A stretch of DNA of 39,319 nucleotides from Terriglobia bacterium. Its GTDB lineage: Bacteria > Acidobacteriota > Terriglobia > Bryobacterales > Bryobacteraceae. Below the pieces are notes generated by a model, which saw nothing but the letters and a program-made list of their open reading frames with translations, was not told where the DNA came from and did no database searches. This document shows, piece after piece, positions 29,238 to 37,441 of the stretch. Position 1 is the first letter of the stretch; every line of letters begins with the position of its first letter. The stretch lies in NCBI GenBank assembly GCA_021324615.1, contig JAJPIT010000065.1, forward strand, positions 1 through 39,319, written 5' to 3'. Made by a program: the position numbers and the translations under genes.

Positions 29238-32200
29238 CTAGAAGTCCAGCCGGAGCCCCATTTCAATCCAGCGCGCGCTGTTGGTGCGATTCGGCGGGGT
29301 GTAGGTTGAAGTGATCACGCCGAACGTCGCCGGACTGCTGAAGGACAGCGACGGGTTGGCGAAGTTCTCGTGGTTGAAGATATTGAAGAAGTCCGCCGAG
29401 AAACCCAGCTTCCAGTTTTCCTTGATCGTCGTGTCCTTGCCGAAGCGCATATCGAGATTCCAGAACGGCAGCCCGTAGAACGGGTTCGCGCTGCCGGTCC
29501 GCCCGTCGGTGGAGATCTGCACGTAGCGGAAATCGCAGTAAGCCGCTCCCGGATTGGCGAACAGATCCATATTCGTGCCGCTGGCGCCGCCCACATTCGC
29601 GCCCACCGTGCCGCTGAACAGGCTGTTGGCGCAGGTGGTGTTGTTGGGAACATGATGATTCAATCCGGTCGCCGGGACCGGGCCGGTCGGAATCATGTAG
29701 TCGGTGGCGCTGATGGCGCTGGTCGCGCCGCCCCATATGTTGGTTCCCTCCGCGACATGCAGCGGCAGACCGGTCCACGCCGAAAAAATCCCGGACGTGT
29801 ACCATCCGCCCAAAATGCCGTTCACCACCGCGTTTCCGTGCAGCAGATGCCCCTGCCCGGCCGGCAGATTGTACTGGAAGGTCGCATTGACGACGCTGCG
29901 CCGGTCATAGGATGAAGGCCCGTAGTTGACGCTCGGAACGAAGCTGTTCGAATAGAATCCGGCGTTGTTCTGGTTGGAAAGGCCGTCATCCAGTGCCTTG
30001 GCGTAGGTGTAATTGCCCATGATCGTGAACCCATGGGACATCCGCTTGGTCAGGGTGATGATGCCCGCCTGGTAGTTGGAGTAACCGATATAAGTTCTCA
30101 GGTGCTGAACCTGCGCCTGATCGCTGTCGAAGGCCTGCAAGCCCAGGCTGCGGCGGTAGGCGTCCAGATTCAGCGCGAGATTGCCTACGTTGCCGGCCGT
30201 AATGAGTGACTTGTTCGCATTGACGATATAGGCCGTGGCGCTTGCCGCGCCGGTGGCCGTCGCCAATCCGGGGAAATAGTCCTCAAACCACGGCTGCGTG
30301 GCGGCCGTCTGGCCCTGCCGCAGCGCGTTTGCCACCGCGTCGTAGGCCTGCGCGAACGTCTGTCCGGAAACCGGATCTTTCAGCATGTACGGGAACGAGT
30401 TCAGGTTTACGCCCTGCGGCAGGCGCCGCCCGGCGCGGCCTACATAGGCGATCTCCAGAACCATGTTGCCCGGCAGCTCCCGCTGGATGCTCAGATCGAA
30501 GTTGTAGCTGCGGCCAATCCTCATGTTGGGATCGACCTGGAAGGACAGCGTCTCTTGGCCCGGCGCCGGAATGACCGGCGCGGTGACCGCCGTGGGGGTG
30601 GGCAATGGCAGCGTGCCATCGATGCCCACGCGGAACGCCGCCAGTCCGGGGTTGGCCAGCACGCCTCCGCTCGGGTTGCAGCCCGCTCCGCCCGGACCGG
30701 TGATGTTGCAGGCGGGAATCGGCACATTGATGTTCTGATCGAAGCCAATTCCAAGCATCGGAATCTCCACGCTCTGCACCGTGTTGCTGCGGTCGTAAAC
30801 CATGGCGAATCCGCCGCGGATCACGGTCTTTTTATCGCCCAAAAGGCTGCCCAGGAACCCCTGGGATAATGAAGGATTCCACGCCAGCGAGGCACGTGGC
30901 GCTACATCGCCCCAGTCCACGTTAAACACCGGCTTGTTCAGCACGCCCACCGGATCGAATCCGAAAGTGGGGTTGTAGATCTGGCCTTGCTGCGCCGCCG
31001 CCAGCCGCGCGTTCATAAACGCCGGACCGGTCACCTCCTGCCCGTTGGCGGCATAGATCTGAATCGTTTGCAGGTTGTGCTGCTCGGTCGGCGAGGTGTT
31101 CCAGCCGTAGTTCAATCCGAAGTACAGGGTCAGCGACGGCCGGATCCGCCAGGAGTCCTGCAAGTAAAAGTACGTCGCCCACTGATTGGTCACATCGCGC
31201 AGGAAGGTGCCCAGCGGCTGCGGCTGCAAGTTCGCGTTGCGCACGGCGAGAATGCCGACGTTATCCACCATGCCCAGTGACGAGGCGTAGAACCGGTCCC
31301 AGTTAGTTAACTGGGTCGACGGGATACAGTTGCTGCCCAGCGATCCACTACACGTCGGAGGACGGTTCACGCTGGGAATCGTCAGGAACGTCTGATCGCC
31401 ATCCACCAGCGCCACCAGCGAAGTGAGAGAGCCCACCACTTTATCCGCGCGGGCGTGCGTAAACGGCAGATCGTTGATCTGCGCGCCAAACTGGATCTGG
31501 TGCTTGCCGATGATCTTCGTCATATCGTCGCTAAACTGCCGGTCCTGCTGCCACTGAGCCTGGAAACGCGCGCGCTGTGTGTCCATGTCGATGGGGGAAT
31601 CGATAAACGAAGACACCCCGCTGCCGATATCCAGGGCCACCGGGCCATCGGCCGTCTGCGTGCCGGGAATGTTCAAAATGCCGGCCGCCTTGGTGGGCGA
31701 AGTAGCATTGGTCTGGCTGGTGTCCCGAACCCAGCCCAGACGGGCGATGTTCAGCAGCGTCGGCGAAATCTGCCAGGTGAGCTGCGCGGTCGGAAAAAGG
31801 GTGCGCTGGGGTGTGGTTACCATCGACATCGGGTGACCGTTGAGGATCGAAATATCGCCCGCGGTGACCACCTGGTTGTACCAGTAAGTCGTGCTCAGAT
31901 TTAAAGTCAGTTTCTCGTTGAAAACATGGTCCAGACGGATCACGCCATAGTTGGTCTGCGTCGGCGTGGGGATATTGGCGAAGTAGCTCATCGTGTTGAG
32001 GCCGTCGCCGCCCGCCAGGTTCGGCAGCGGCATGTCCGCCCACTGCGCCGCCACCGACGGATCCAGGCCGATTCCGCGGGGATCGCAAGCCGTCGCGCCA
32101 TTTCCGCAAACCTGCGCGGTCTTCAAATTGAACTGCTCGGTGCCGTTGGGACCCACGAACTGCACGATGCCCTGCCGCAGCGTGGCGGTGGGAACGGTCC

Positions 32201-33161
32201 GCGTCACCTGCGAGATCGTGGAAAAGCGCCGGCCTTCATAGTTGGCAAAGAAGAACGTCTTGTTTTTCTGAATCGGCCCGCCCAGGCGTCCGCCGAAGCG
32301 ATTGTCGTGAATGATCGCCTTGGCCAGATGCGCGCGGTTGTTGTCCCAGGTGTTGGCGTTTAGATCGTTGTTTTGAAGATATTCATACAGCGCGCCGTGA
32401 AAATCGTTGGACCCGTGCCGCCCGATCAGGGAAACCTGGCCGCCGGAGCCGCGCATCAGCGTCGCATTGGGATTGGAGACGCTTTCGCGGAACTCCTCGA
32501 CGCTGTCGGCCGGAGTGGGAACCGAGGTGTTCGTCGCCACCAGGTTGGAGGTAATGTCGATGCCGTCCAGCGTCACGGTGTTCTGATCATCGATCGCCCC
32601 GCCCACGCGCATGGTCAGATTGGCGCCGCCCGCAACCACGCCCGGCTGAATATTCATCAACTCCGTCGCGTTCCGCTGCAACGTCGGCAGACGCAGAATG
32701 TTATCGGTGGACATCACGTTGCCGATCTGCGAATCCTGTGTCTGCAACTGCGCCGCCGCTGTCGCCGACACCTCCACCGTTTCGGTCGCGCCGCCGACTT
32801 CCAGCTTCACCGGAATGGTCGTGGTCTTTTCCACGTCGACCTCGATGTTGGTGATATTCGCCGTGCGGAACCCCGACATCGTCACCGTCAATTTGTAAAC
32901 GCCCGGAGGAACCACCGGAAAATTAAATCCACCGGCGTCGTCCGCGGTCGCCGAAAACGTTTGATTCGTTCCCGTGTTTACCAGTTGGACCTGCGCCTTG
33001 GGCACGACCGCGCCCGTCGGATCCGTGATCGAGCCGACGACTTTCCCCGCGTTCGTCGTCTGCGCCGACGCGCTGAACACAACCGCCAGCAGCCCAAATA
33101 TAGCTGCCAGAAAGGGAGGCGCCTGGAAGCAATTCTTCACAAACCCTGCGTTGGTACCCAT
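29238..33161 (-). CDS. TonB-dependent outer-membrane receptor with carboxypeptidase-regulatory domain (Oar-like)
   Basis: 1307 residues. The N-terminal signal peptide (FLAAIFGLLAVVFSASAQ) is followed by a carboxypeptidase-regulatory-like domain (about 38-120: GKVVGSITDPTGAVVPKAQV, VPPGVYKLTVTMSGF). A plug domain (about 140-250) has VTLDGIDITSN. A long beta-barrel ends in an aromatic residue (WIEMGLRLDF), as outer-membrane proteins usually do. Such Oar-like receptors are strongly expanded in Acidobacteria and probably import glycans, peptides or chelates; substrate unknown. The start has TGAGGAG with a 6-base spacer, a consensus-like promoter upstream and a strong terminator downstream, so it is an independently and probably highly expressed single gene. 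No SusD-like or TonB/ExbBD gene is adjacent. Confidence 0.95.
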   Translation of the reverse strand: MGTNAGFVKNCFQAPPFLAAIFGLLAVVFSASAQTTNAGKVVGSITDPTGAVVPKAQVQLVNTGTNQTFSATADDAGGFNFPVVPPGVYKLTVTMSGFRTANITNIEVDVEKTTTIPVKLEVGGATETVEVSATAAAQLQTQDSQIGNVMSTDNILRLPTLQRNATELMNIQPGVVAGGANLTMRVGGAIDDQNTVTLDGIDITSNLVATNTSVPTPADSVEEFRESVSNPNATLMRGSGGQVSLIGRHGSNDFHGALYEYLQNNDLNANTWDNNRAHLAKAIIHDNRFGGRLGGPIQKNKTFFFANYEGRRFSTISQVTRTVPTATLRQGIVQFVGPNGTEQFNLKTAQVCGNGATACDPRGIGLDPSVAAQWADMPLPNLAGGDGLNTMSYFANIPTPTQTNYGVIRLDHVFNEKLTLNLSTTYWYNQVVTAGDISILNGHPMSMVTTPQRTLFPTAQLTWQISPTLLNIARLGWVRDTSQTNATSPTKAAGILNIPGTQTADGPVALDIGSGVSSFIDSPIDMDTQRARFQAQWQQDRQFSDDMTKIIGKHQIQFGAQINDLPFTHARADKVVGSLTSLVALVDGDQTFLTIPSVNRPPTCSGSLGSNCIPSTQLTNWDRFYASSLGMVDNVGILAVRNANLQPQPLGTFLRDVTNQWATYFYLQDSWRIRPSLTLYFGLNYGWNTSPTEQHNLQTIQIYAANGQEVTGPAFMNARLAAAQQGQIYNPTFGFDPVGVLNKPVFNVDWGDVAPRASLAWNPSLSQGFLGSLLGDKKTVIRGGFAMVYDRSNTVQSVEIPMLGIGFDQNINVPIPACNITGPGGAGCNPSGGVLANPGLAAFRVGIDGTLPLPTPTAVTAPVIPAPGQETLSFQVDPNMRIGRSYNFDLSIQRELPGNMVLEIAYVGRAGRRLPQGVNLNSFPYMLKDPVSGQTFAQAYDAVANALRQGQTAATQPWFEDYFPGLATATGAASATAYIVNANKSLITAGNVGNLALNLDAYRRSLGLQAFDSDQAQVQHLRTYIGYSNYQAGIITLTKRMSHGFTIMGNYTYAKALDDGLSNQNNAGFYSNSFVPSVNYGPSSYDRRSVVNATFQYNLPAGQGHLLHGNAVVNGILGGWYTSGIFSAWTGLPLHVAEGTNIWGGATSAISATDYMIPTGPVPATGLNHHVPNNTTCANSLFSGTVGANVGGASGTNMDLFANPGAAYCDFRYVQISTDGRTGSANPFYGLPFWNLDMRFGKDTTIKENWKLGFSADFFNIFNHENFANPSLSFSSPATFGVITSTYTPPNRTNSARWIEMGLRLDF

Positions 33162-33268
33162 TCGAAACTCCTCAAATTATTGATTGTTGCGGACTTCGGC
33201 CGACGCCAGAAGCGGAGAGAGGCGATCTCATCTTCCCCTTGACTCGACTCTACAAAACTCCCCTAGCT

Positions 33269-33308
33269 GCCGCCCAACAAACCCAAAGAAATTCCCAATA
33301 CGGGCGGC
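33269..33308 (-). promoter_or_regulatory. Hairpin in the long leader of the TonB receptor mRNA
   Basis: GCCGCCC (33269-33275) pairs perfectly with GGGCGGC (33302-33308) around a 26-base loop, close to the predicted 5' end of a roughly 150-base leader. It may stabilise the mRNA or regulate translation. I do not recognise a known riboswitch. Confidence 0.45.
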
Positions 33309-33319
33309 GAATGGCATTG

Positions 33320-33348
33320 ATGTTATCAACCTTCCCCCGGGCTGTCAA
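33320..33348 (-). promoter_or_regulatory. Near-consensus sigma70 promoter of the TonB receptor gene
   Basis: On the minus strand, TTGACA (33343-33348, perfect) is followed by exactly 17 bases and then TAACAT (33320-33325). Predicted transcription start is near 33313, giving a leader of about 150 bases. The promoter lies just after the folE stop at 33392. Confidence 0.75.
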
Positions 33349-33391
33349 GGAGAAAAAGTGCGGAAAATACGGCCGGATTAGCGAAGAAAGA

Positions 33392-33988
33392 CTACTTGCG
33401 CGCGCGCACCAGAGATAAGAACTCATCGCGCGTGGCCTTGCGGCTGCGGAACGACCCGAGCATGGTGCTGGTCACCGTGCTTGATCCCTGCTTTTCGACG
33501 CCGCGCATCATCATGCAGAAATGCTGGGCCTCGCACAGGACGCCGACGCCTCGCGGCGAAATCACTTCCTCGATGGCTTCCGCCACCTGCTGCGTCAGCC
33601 GCTCCTGCAATTGCAGCCGCCGCGCGAACATGTCCACAATGCGCGGGATCTTGCTCAAGCCGATCACTTTATCCTTGGGCAGATAGGCGATGTTCATCTT
33701 GCCGAAGAAGGGCAGAAGATGGTGCTCGCAGGTGCTGAAAAATTCGATGTCTTTGATGATCACCATCTCATCGCAATGCACCTGGAACACGGCGCCATTG
33801 ACGATGTCGGTCAGATTCTTGTGATAGCCGCTCGTGATGTATCGCAGCGCGTTTTCATAGCGCGCGGGAGTCTTGATCAGGCCCTCGCGCCGGGGATCTT
33901 CTCCGAGCAGTTCCAGAACGTGCCGGGTGTGCTCGGCGATGGTCGGCTCCGCCGCGGGCATTTTCACAACAGCGCTTCTCTTTTTCAT
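33392..33988 (-). CDS. folE: GTP cyclohydrolase I
   Basis: 198 residues, normal size. It converts GTP to 7,8-dihydroneopterin triphosphate, the entry to folate, biopterin and queuosine. The zinc site is intact: CEHHLLPF (C87, H89, H90) and the second cysteine in [11 protein letters not shown] (C158). The C-terminal [11 protein letters not shown] loop is typical. The ATG directly follows the TAG stop of the upstream PTPS gene, so the three genes 34809-33392 form one operon that makes dihydroneopterin triphosphate and uses it. The leader of the TonB receptor gene lies downstream on the same strand. Confidence 0.96.
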   Translation of the reverse strand: MKKRSAVVKMPAAEPTIAEHTRHVLELLGEDPRREGLIKTPARYENALRYITSGYHKNLTDIVNGAVFQVHCDEMVIIKDIEFFSTCEHHLLPFFGKMNIAYLPKDKVIGLSKIPRIVDMFARRLQLQERLTQQVAEAIEEVISPRGVGVLCEAQHFCMMMRGVEKQGSSTVTSTMLGSFRSRKATRDEFLSLVRARK

Positions 33989-34390
33989 CTAGCCATCCAA
34001 GTCGAAAATATTCCGGTCCGTTTCGGCGATCCGCACCCGTGCGAGCCTGGCCGGGAACGGCCAATCCCGTTTCAACATCGCCCGCGTGGCCACCGCCAGA
34101 TTCTCGGTGGTCGGCGGCGCGCCGGCGAGCTCTTCCACGTCGCTGTTCAAATTTCGATGATCCAGCCGCGCGATCACTCTTTCCCGCACGAATGAATCCA
34201 GCTCGGCCCGCCGGACAATCTGACCGGAGCCGTCGGGCGCGCCTTCAAGCGTCACCTCCAGCACATAATCGTGCCCGTGCCCATAGGGATTGTTGCACTT
34301 TCCGAAAAGCTTTCTGTTTTGTTCCGGGCTTAACGCCGGCACATCCAGTCGGTGCGACGCGGAAAACCGGTATCGCCGCGTCAGTCTCAC
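33989..34390 (-). CDS. 6-pyruvoyl-tetrahydropterin synthase / QueD family protein, copy with catalytic Cys
   Basis: 133 residues. The zinc histidines are H13 (FSASH) and H38/H40 (GHGH). The catalytic cysteine is C32 in LFGKCNNPYGHGH, wording close to animal PTPS. LDHRNLN and ERVIARLDH follow, and the C-terminal glutamate lies in RIAETDRNIFDLDG. It acts on dihydroneopterin triphosphate, giving 6-pyruvoyltetrahydropterin or 6-carboxytetrahydropterin, so the product pathway (biopterin or queuosine) is open; queC, queE and sepiapterin reductase are not in the window. The GTG start overlaps the stop of the upstream paralogue (GTGA), and folE follows with no gap. Confidence 0.9.
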   Translation of the reverse strand: MRLTRRYRFSASHRLDVPALSPEQNRKLFGKCNNPYGHGHDYVLEVTLEGAPDGSGQIVRRAELDSFVRERVIARLDHRNLNSDVEELAGAPPTTENLAVATRAMLKRDWPFPARLARVRIAETDRNIFDLDG

Positions 34391-34809
34391 CGCCGGGCTC
34401 CTTCGCCTGCAAAATCGACGTACAGATCGGCGGTTTCATACAGCCGCACGTTATGTAGCTTCACGCCCTCCCGGTCGATCCGAGGCTGGATTCGCCGCCA
34501 GATTTCGCGCGCGATATTTTCGGTGGTGGGCACCACGCGGTCAAACGGCGGCACCTCCCGGTTCAGAAAACGATGATCCATCGGCTCAATCACTTCCCGG
34601 TTCAGCACTTCCTTCAATTCGCGAAGATCGAAAACCATTCCGGTCACCGGATCGGCTTCGCCCTCCACCGTCACCTCCACCAGGTAATTGTGCCCATGCC
34701 CGTTCGGATTGGCGGCATCGCCGTAAAGAGCCCGGTTTTCGGCCTCGCTCAACGACGGGTTGGCGCAGACGTGCGAAGCGGAAAATTCGGCCCGGCGGGT
34801 AAGAAACAT
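34387..34809 (-). CDS. PTPS/QueD family paralogue lacking the catalytic cysteine
   Basis: 140 residues, aligning without gaps to the downstream copy over the first 40 residues. The zinc histidines H13, H38 and H40 are kept, but the catalytic-Cys position is A32 (LYGDAANPNGHGH). A different cysteine, C15, occurs just after the first zinc histidine (ASHVCANP). MDHRFLN and the C-terminal glutamate in RLYETADLYVDF are conserved. Loss of the cysteine suggests a different reaction or a structural role in a mixed oligomer. First gene of the operon with the second PTPS and folE. Its upstream region is shared with the divergent tlpA-like gene, with TATTAT (34854-34859, minus strand) as a possible -10. 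Confidence 0.88.
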   Translation of the reverse strand: MFLTRRAEFSASHVCANPSLSEAENRALYGDAANPNGHGHNYLVEVTVEGEADPVTGMVFDLRELKEVLNREVIEPMDHRFLNREVPPFDRVVPTTENIAREIWRRIQPRIDREGVKLHNVRLYETADLYVDFAGEGARR

Positions 34810-34849
34810 AGCTTCAGTTTGGATGCGGAAATCGTTACGCTCGATCCTT

Positions 34850-34855
34850 TAAAAT
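34850..34855 (+). promoter_or_regulatory. -10-like TAAAAT 6 bases before the GTG at 34862
   Basis: TAAAAT, then AATAGC, then GTG. There is no Shine-Dalgarno in the 6 bases. The spacing fits leaderless transcription of the TlpA-like gene. The same AT patch reads TATTAT on the minus strand for the divergent PTPS operon. Confidence 0.45.
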
Positions 34856-34861
34856 AATAGC

Positions 34862-35380
34862 GTGAAGGAAAAGGCGGATTGGCTGCTTGTCGGCTCAATC
34901 GTGCTGCTGGCGGCGGCTCTGGTTTACGTAGTGGGCGGCACGCTGCAACCCAGGATCGTGAACGCCGGCGACTCCGCTCCCTATTTCAAGGTCCGGACCG
35001 ACGGCGGCAAGATCATCACGCCCACCGATTTCGGCGGCAAGCTGCTGGTGCTGAATTTCTGGGCGTCGTGGTGCCCGCCCTGCGTGGCCGAAACCCCGTC
35101 GCTGGAGGAGTTCGCCCGGGAATACGGGCCGCGCGGCGTAGTGGTGCTCGGCATCAGCAGCGACACCAAGCAGGACCGCTACAAAAAATTCCTCCAGCGC
35201 TTCGGCGTCAGCTTTGAGACGGCCATGGATCCCTCGGCCGACATCAGCGCCAGCTACGGGACGTTTCAGATTCCGGAAACCTATATAATCGACCGCAACG
35301 GCAGGGTGCTCGAAAAAGTGATCAGCAATCAGAACTGGATGGATCCCGAGTTCCTGGCCCGCATTCAACGAATGCTCTAA
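34862..35380 (+). CDS. Membrane-anchored TlpA/ResA-like thioredoxin
   Basis: 172 residues. An N-terminal membrane helix (8-27, LLVGSIVLLAAALVYVVGG) anchors a periplasmic thioredoxin fold. The active site is WCPPC in LNFWASWCPPCVAETPSLEEF, and the cis-Pro loop is FQIPETYIIDRNG, which fits TlpA/ResA proteins. Such proteins reduce periplasmic disulfides, for example in cytochrome c maturation; no ccm or ccs genes are nearby. The GTG start lacks a Shine-Dalgarno but has a -10-like box 6 bases upstream. The glcD-like gene follows after 19 bases, probably in the same transcript. Confidence 0.92.
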   Translation: MKEKADWLLVGSIVLLAAALVYVVGGTLQPRIVNAGDSAPYFKVRTDGGKIITPTDFGGKLLVLNFWASWCPPCVAETPSLEEFAREYGPRGVVVLGISSDTKQDRYKKFLQRFGVSFETAMDPSADISASYGTFQIPETYIIDRNGRVLEKVISNQNWMDPEFLARIQRML

Positions 35381-35399
35381 GGGAAAGCCGCCCAACGCC

Positions 35400-36812
35400 A
35401 TGACGCCGCTGGCCGCGGAAGTCGAGAAGATCTTCGGACCGCGTGGATTTCTTCACCAGCCCGAAGACCTGGCGCTCTACGAATACGACGCCGGCATCGA
35501 TAAAGCCCGGCCCGATCTGGTGGTGTTTCCGCAATCGCGCGACCAGGTCGCCGCCGTGGTGAAGCTGGCGCGCCAGTACGGCGTCCCGCTGGTCGGCCGC
35601 GGCGCCGGAACCGGATTGAGCGGCGGAGCCATTCCGCGCGCCGGCGGCATCGTCGTTTCCTTCGCGCGGATGAACCGGATTCTCGAAATCGACCTGGCCA
35701 ACGAGCGGGCCGTGGTCGAGCCCGGCGTCGTGAACATCGATATCTCGAATGCCGTCGACGCCGGCGGCTACTTCTACGCGCCCGATCCATCGAGCCAGCG
35801 CGCCTGCACCATCGGCGGCAACGTCAGTGAAAACTCCGGCGGCCCGCACACCCTAGCCTACGGGGTAACCACCAATCATGTGCTGGGGCTCGAGGCCGTG
35901 CTGCCCGACGGATCCGTGATCGAAACCGGCTGCGGCTACGATCATGCCGGATACGATCTGACCGGTCTGCTGGTCGGCTCGGAAGGAACCATGGCGTTGA
36001 TCACCAAGATCATCGTGCGGCTGATGCGGAAGCCGGAGATGGTCCAAACCATTCTGGCCATCTACGACTCGCCCGAGGACGCCGGCGATACCGTCGCGAA
36101 AATCACCGCGCGCGCGATTACGCCCGTCGCTGTCGAGATGCTCGACGGGCCGCTGCTGCGCATGGTGGAGGATTCGGTGGGCGCCGGTTATCCCCGTGAC
36201 GCAGCCGCCGTGCTGCTGATCGAGCTTGAAGGTTTGAAGGAAGCCGTCGAAGAACAGATCGCCGAGATTCGCGAAGTCTGCTCGGAGTGCCGCGCCCGCC
36301 AGTTTCGCCTCGCCCGGTCGCAGGAAGAGCGCGAGCTGCTGTGGAAGGGCCGCAAGAACGCTTTCGGCGCGGTCGGACGGTTCGCCGCCGCCTACTACGT
36401 TCAGGATGGCGTCGTGCCGCGAACCCAGATCGCCCGGACGCTCCGCTTCATCGGCGAATTAGGGAAACGCCACAATATCGCCATCAGCAATATTTTTCAC
36501 GCCGGCGACGGTAACCTGCATCCGTTGTTGATGTTCGATCCGCGAAAACCCGGCGAGCGGGAAAAGATCATCCGCGCCAGCGACGAGATTCTGGAATTTT
36601 GCATCGCCGCCGGGGGCTCCATCACCGGCGAGCACGGCGTCGGCATGGAGAAAATGGAGATGATGGAGCGGCAGTTTCCCCCCGATTCGCTGGAATGCAT
36701 CGCCCGATTCAAGAAACTGTTCGATCCCGACTGCCGTCTGAATCCAGGAAAGGTTCTGCCGACCGGCCGCGGCTGCCTGGAGATCCGCCAGCGGCCGGGC
36801 GCAATGTTATGA
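35400..36812 (+). CDS. glcD: FAD-linked glycolate/lactate oxidase subunit GlcD-like
   Basis: 470 residues of the FAD_binding_4 / FAD-oxidase_C family. The FAD-binding loop GRGAGTGLSGGA lies at 66-77, TIGGNVSENSGG and GLLVGSEGTMALIT follow, and the C-terminal half ends NIFHAGDGNLHP, ITGEHGVGMEK and RLNPGKVLP. It oxidises a 2-hydroxy acid (glycolate or D-lactate) and passes electrons on through FAD. GlcE and the Fe-S subunit GlcF are not adjacent, so it may act alone like D-lactate dehydrogenases or with partners elsewhere. The stop overlaps the next gene start (ATGA, 36809-36812). Confidence 0.92.
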   Translation: MTPLAAEVEKIFGPRGFLHQPEDLALYEYDAGIDKARPDLVVFPQSRDQVAAVVKLARQYGVPLVGRGAGTGLSGGAIPRAGGIVVSFARMNRILEIDLANERAVVEPGVVNIDISNAVDAGGYFYAPDPSSQRACTIGGNVSENSGGPHTLAYGVTTNHVLGLEAVLPDGSVIETGCGYDHAGYDLTGLLVGSEGTMALITKIIVRLMRKPEMVQTILAIYDSPEDAGDTVAKITARAITPVAVEMLDGPLLRMVEDSVGAGYPRDAAAVLLIELEGLKEAVEEQIAEIREVCSECRARQFRLARSQEERELLWKGRKNAFGAVGRFAAAYYVQDGVVPRTQIARTLRFIGELGKRHNIAISNIFHAGDGNLHPLLMFDPRKPGEREKIIRASDEILEFCIAAGGSITGEHGVGMEKMEMMERQFPPDSLECIARFKKLFDPDCRLNPGKVLPTGRGCLEIRQRPGAML

Positions 36813-37435
36813 AACGCGTTTCTGTCCTGATCGTCTTCGGCTTTTCGCTCCTGGCCGCCCCGCGCAAACCGCTGCCCGGCCAGGCCGGCAATGATAACGT
36901 CGAGCTGGTCGGATCGGTGATGATTGACCGCGAGGAAATCAAGCAGGCCATCGGCGCCGATCCCGGCCCCGGCTACATCGTGGTCAAAATGCAAGTGACG
37001 CCCAAAATGGACCAGCCGCTGGCGGTCAGCGCCAGCGATTTTACCATCGTCAGCCATAAGGACGGGCAGCGCTCGGTGGCGCTTTCGCCGGGCGAGATCG
37101 CCGGATCCGGCGCTCTGGTGGTCAAGGAGGCGCCGGAACAGTCCTGGGGTCCGGGGACCATGCTCAACGGCCCGATCTGGGCGGGCGTCTCGCCGAAAAA
37201 CAGCGGTCCGCAGCCGAAAACGGAGGCCGCGCCGGGCAAAGGAGGCGTCAAAACAGACAAAAATCCGCTGCTGGAGGCGCTGAAAGCAAAAGTGCTGCCG
37301 GACACGCAAACCAAAGAACCCGTGGAGGGCCTGCTCTATTTCCCGATCGAGGGAAAAGTCAAAGCCAAGGATTTGACGATCATCTACAAGGGGCCGGCCG
37401 GCCGGTTGATGATGGAGTTCGGTGACGCCAAGTGA
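36809..37435 (+). CDS. Exported hypothetical protein, 208 aa
   Basis: The start is the ATG overlapping the glcD stop (MKRVSVLIVFGFSLLAA); a longer open frame into glcD is not used. The short hydrophobic N-terminus suggests export. A beta-rich body (VELVGSVMIDREEIKQAIG, YIVVKMQVTPKMDQPLAVSASDF) resembles a DUF4352-like or immunoglobulin-like domain; this is a loose impression. A disordered Pro/Lys-rich stretch (NSGPQPKTEAAPGKGG) precedes a final strand pair (YFPIEGKVKAKDLTIIYKG). No catalytic motif is seen. It is co-translated with GlcD. Its stop is 6 bases from the stop of the convergent efflux gene. Confidence 0.8.
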   Translation: MKRVSVLIVFGFSLLAAPRKPLPGQAGNDNVELVGSVMIDREEIKQAIGADPGPGYIVVKMQVTPKMDQPLAVSASDFTIVSHKDGQRSVALSPGEIAGSGALVVKEAPEQSWGPGTMLNGPIWAGVSPKNSGPQPKTEAAPGKGGVKTDKNPLLEALKAKVLPDTQTKEPVEGLLYFPIEGKVKAKDLTIIYKGPAGRLMMEFGDAK

Positions 37436-37441
37436 TCCGGT

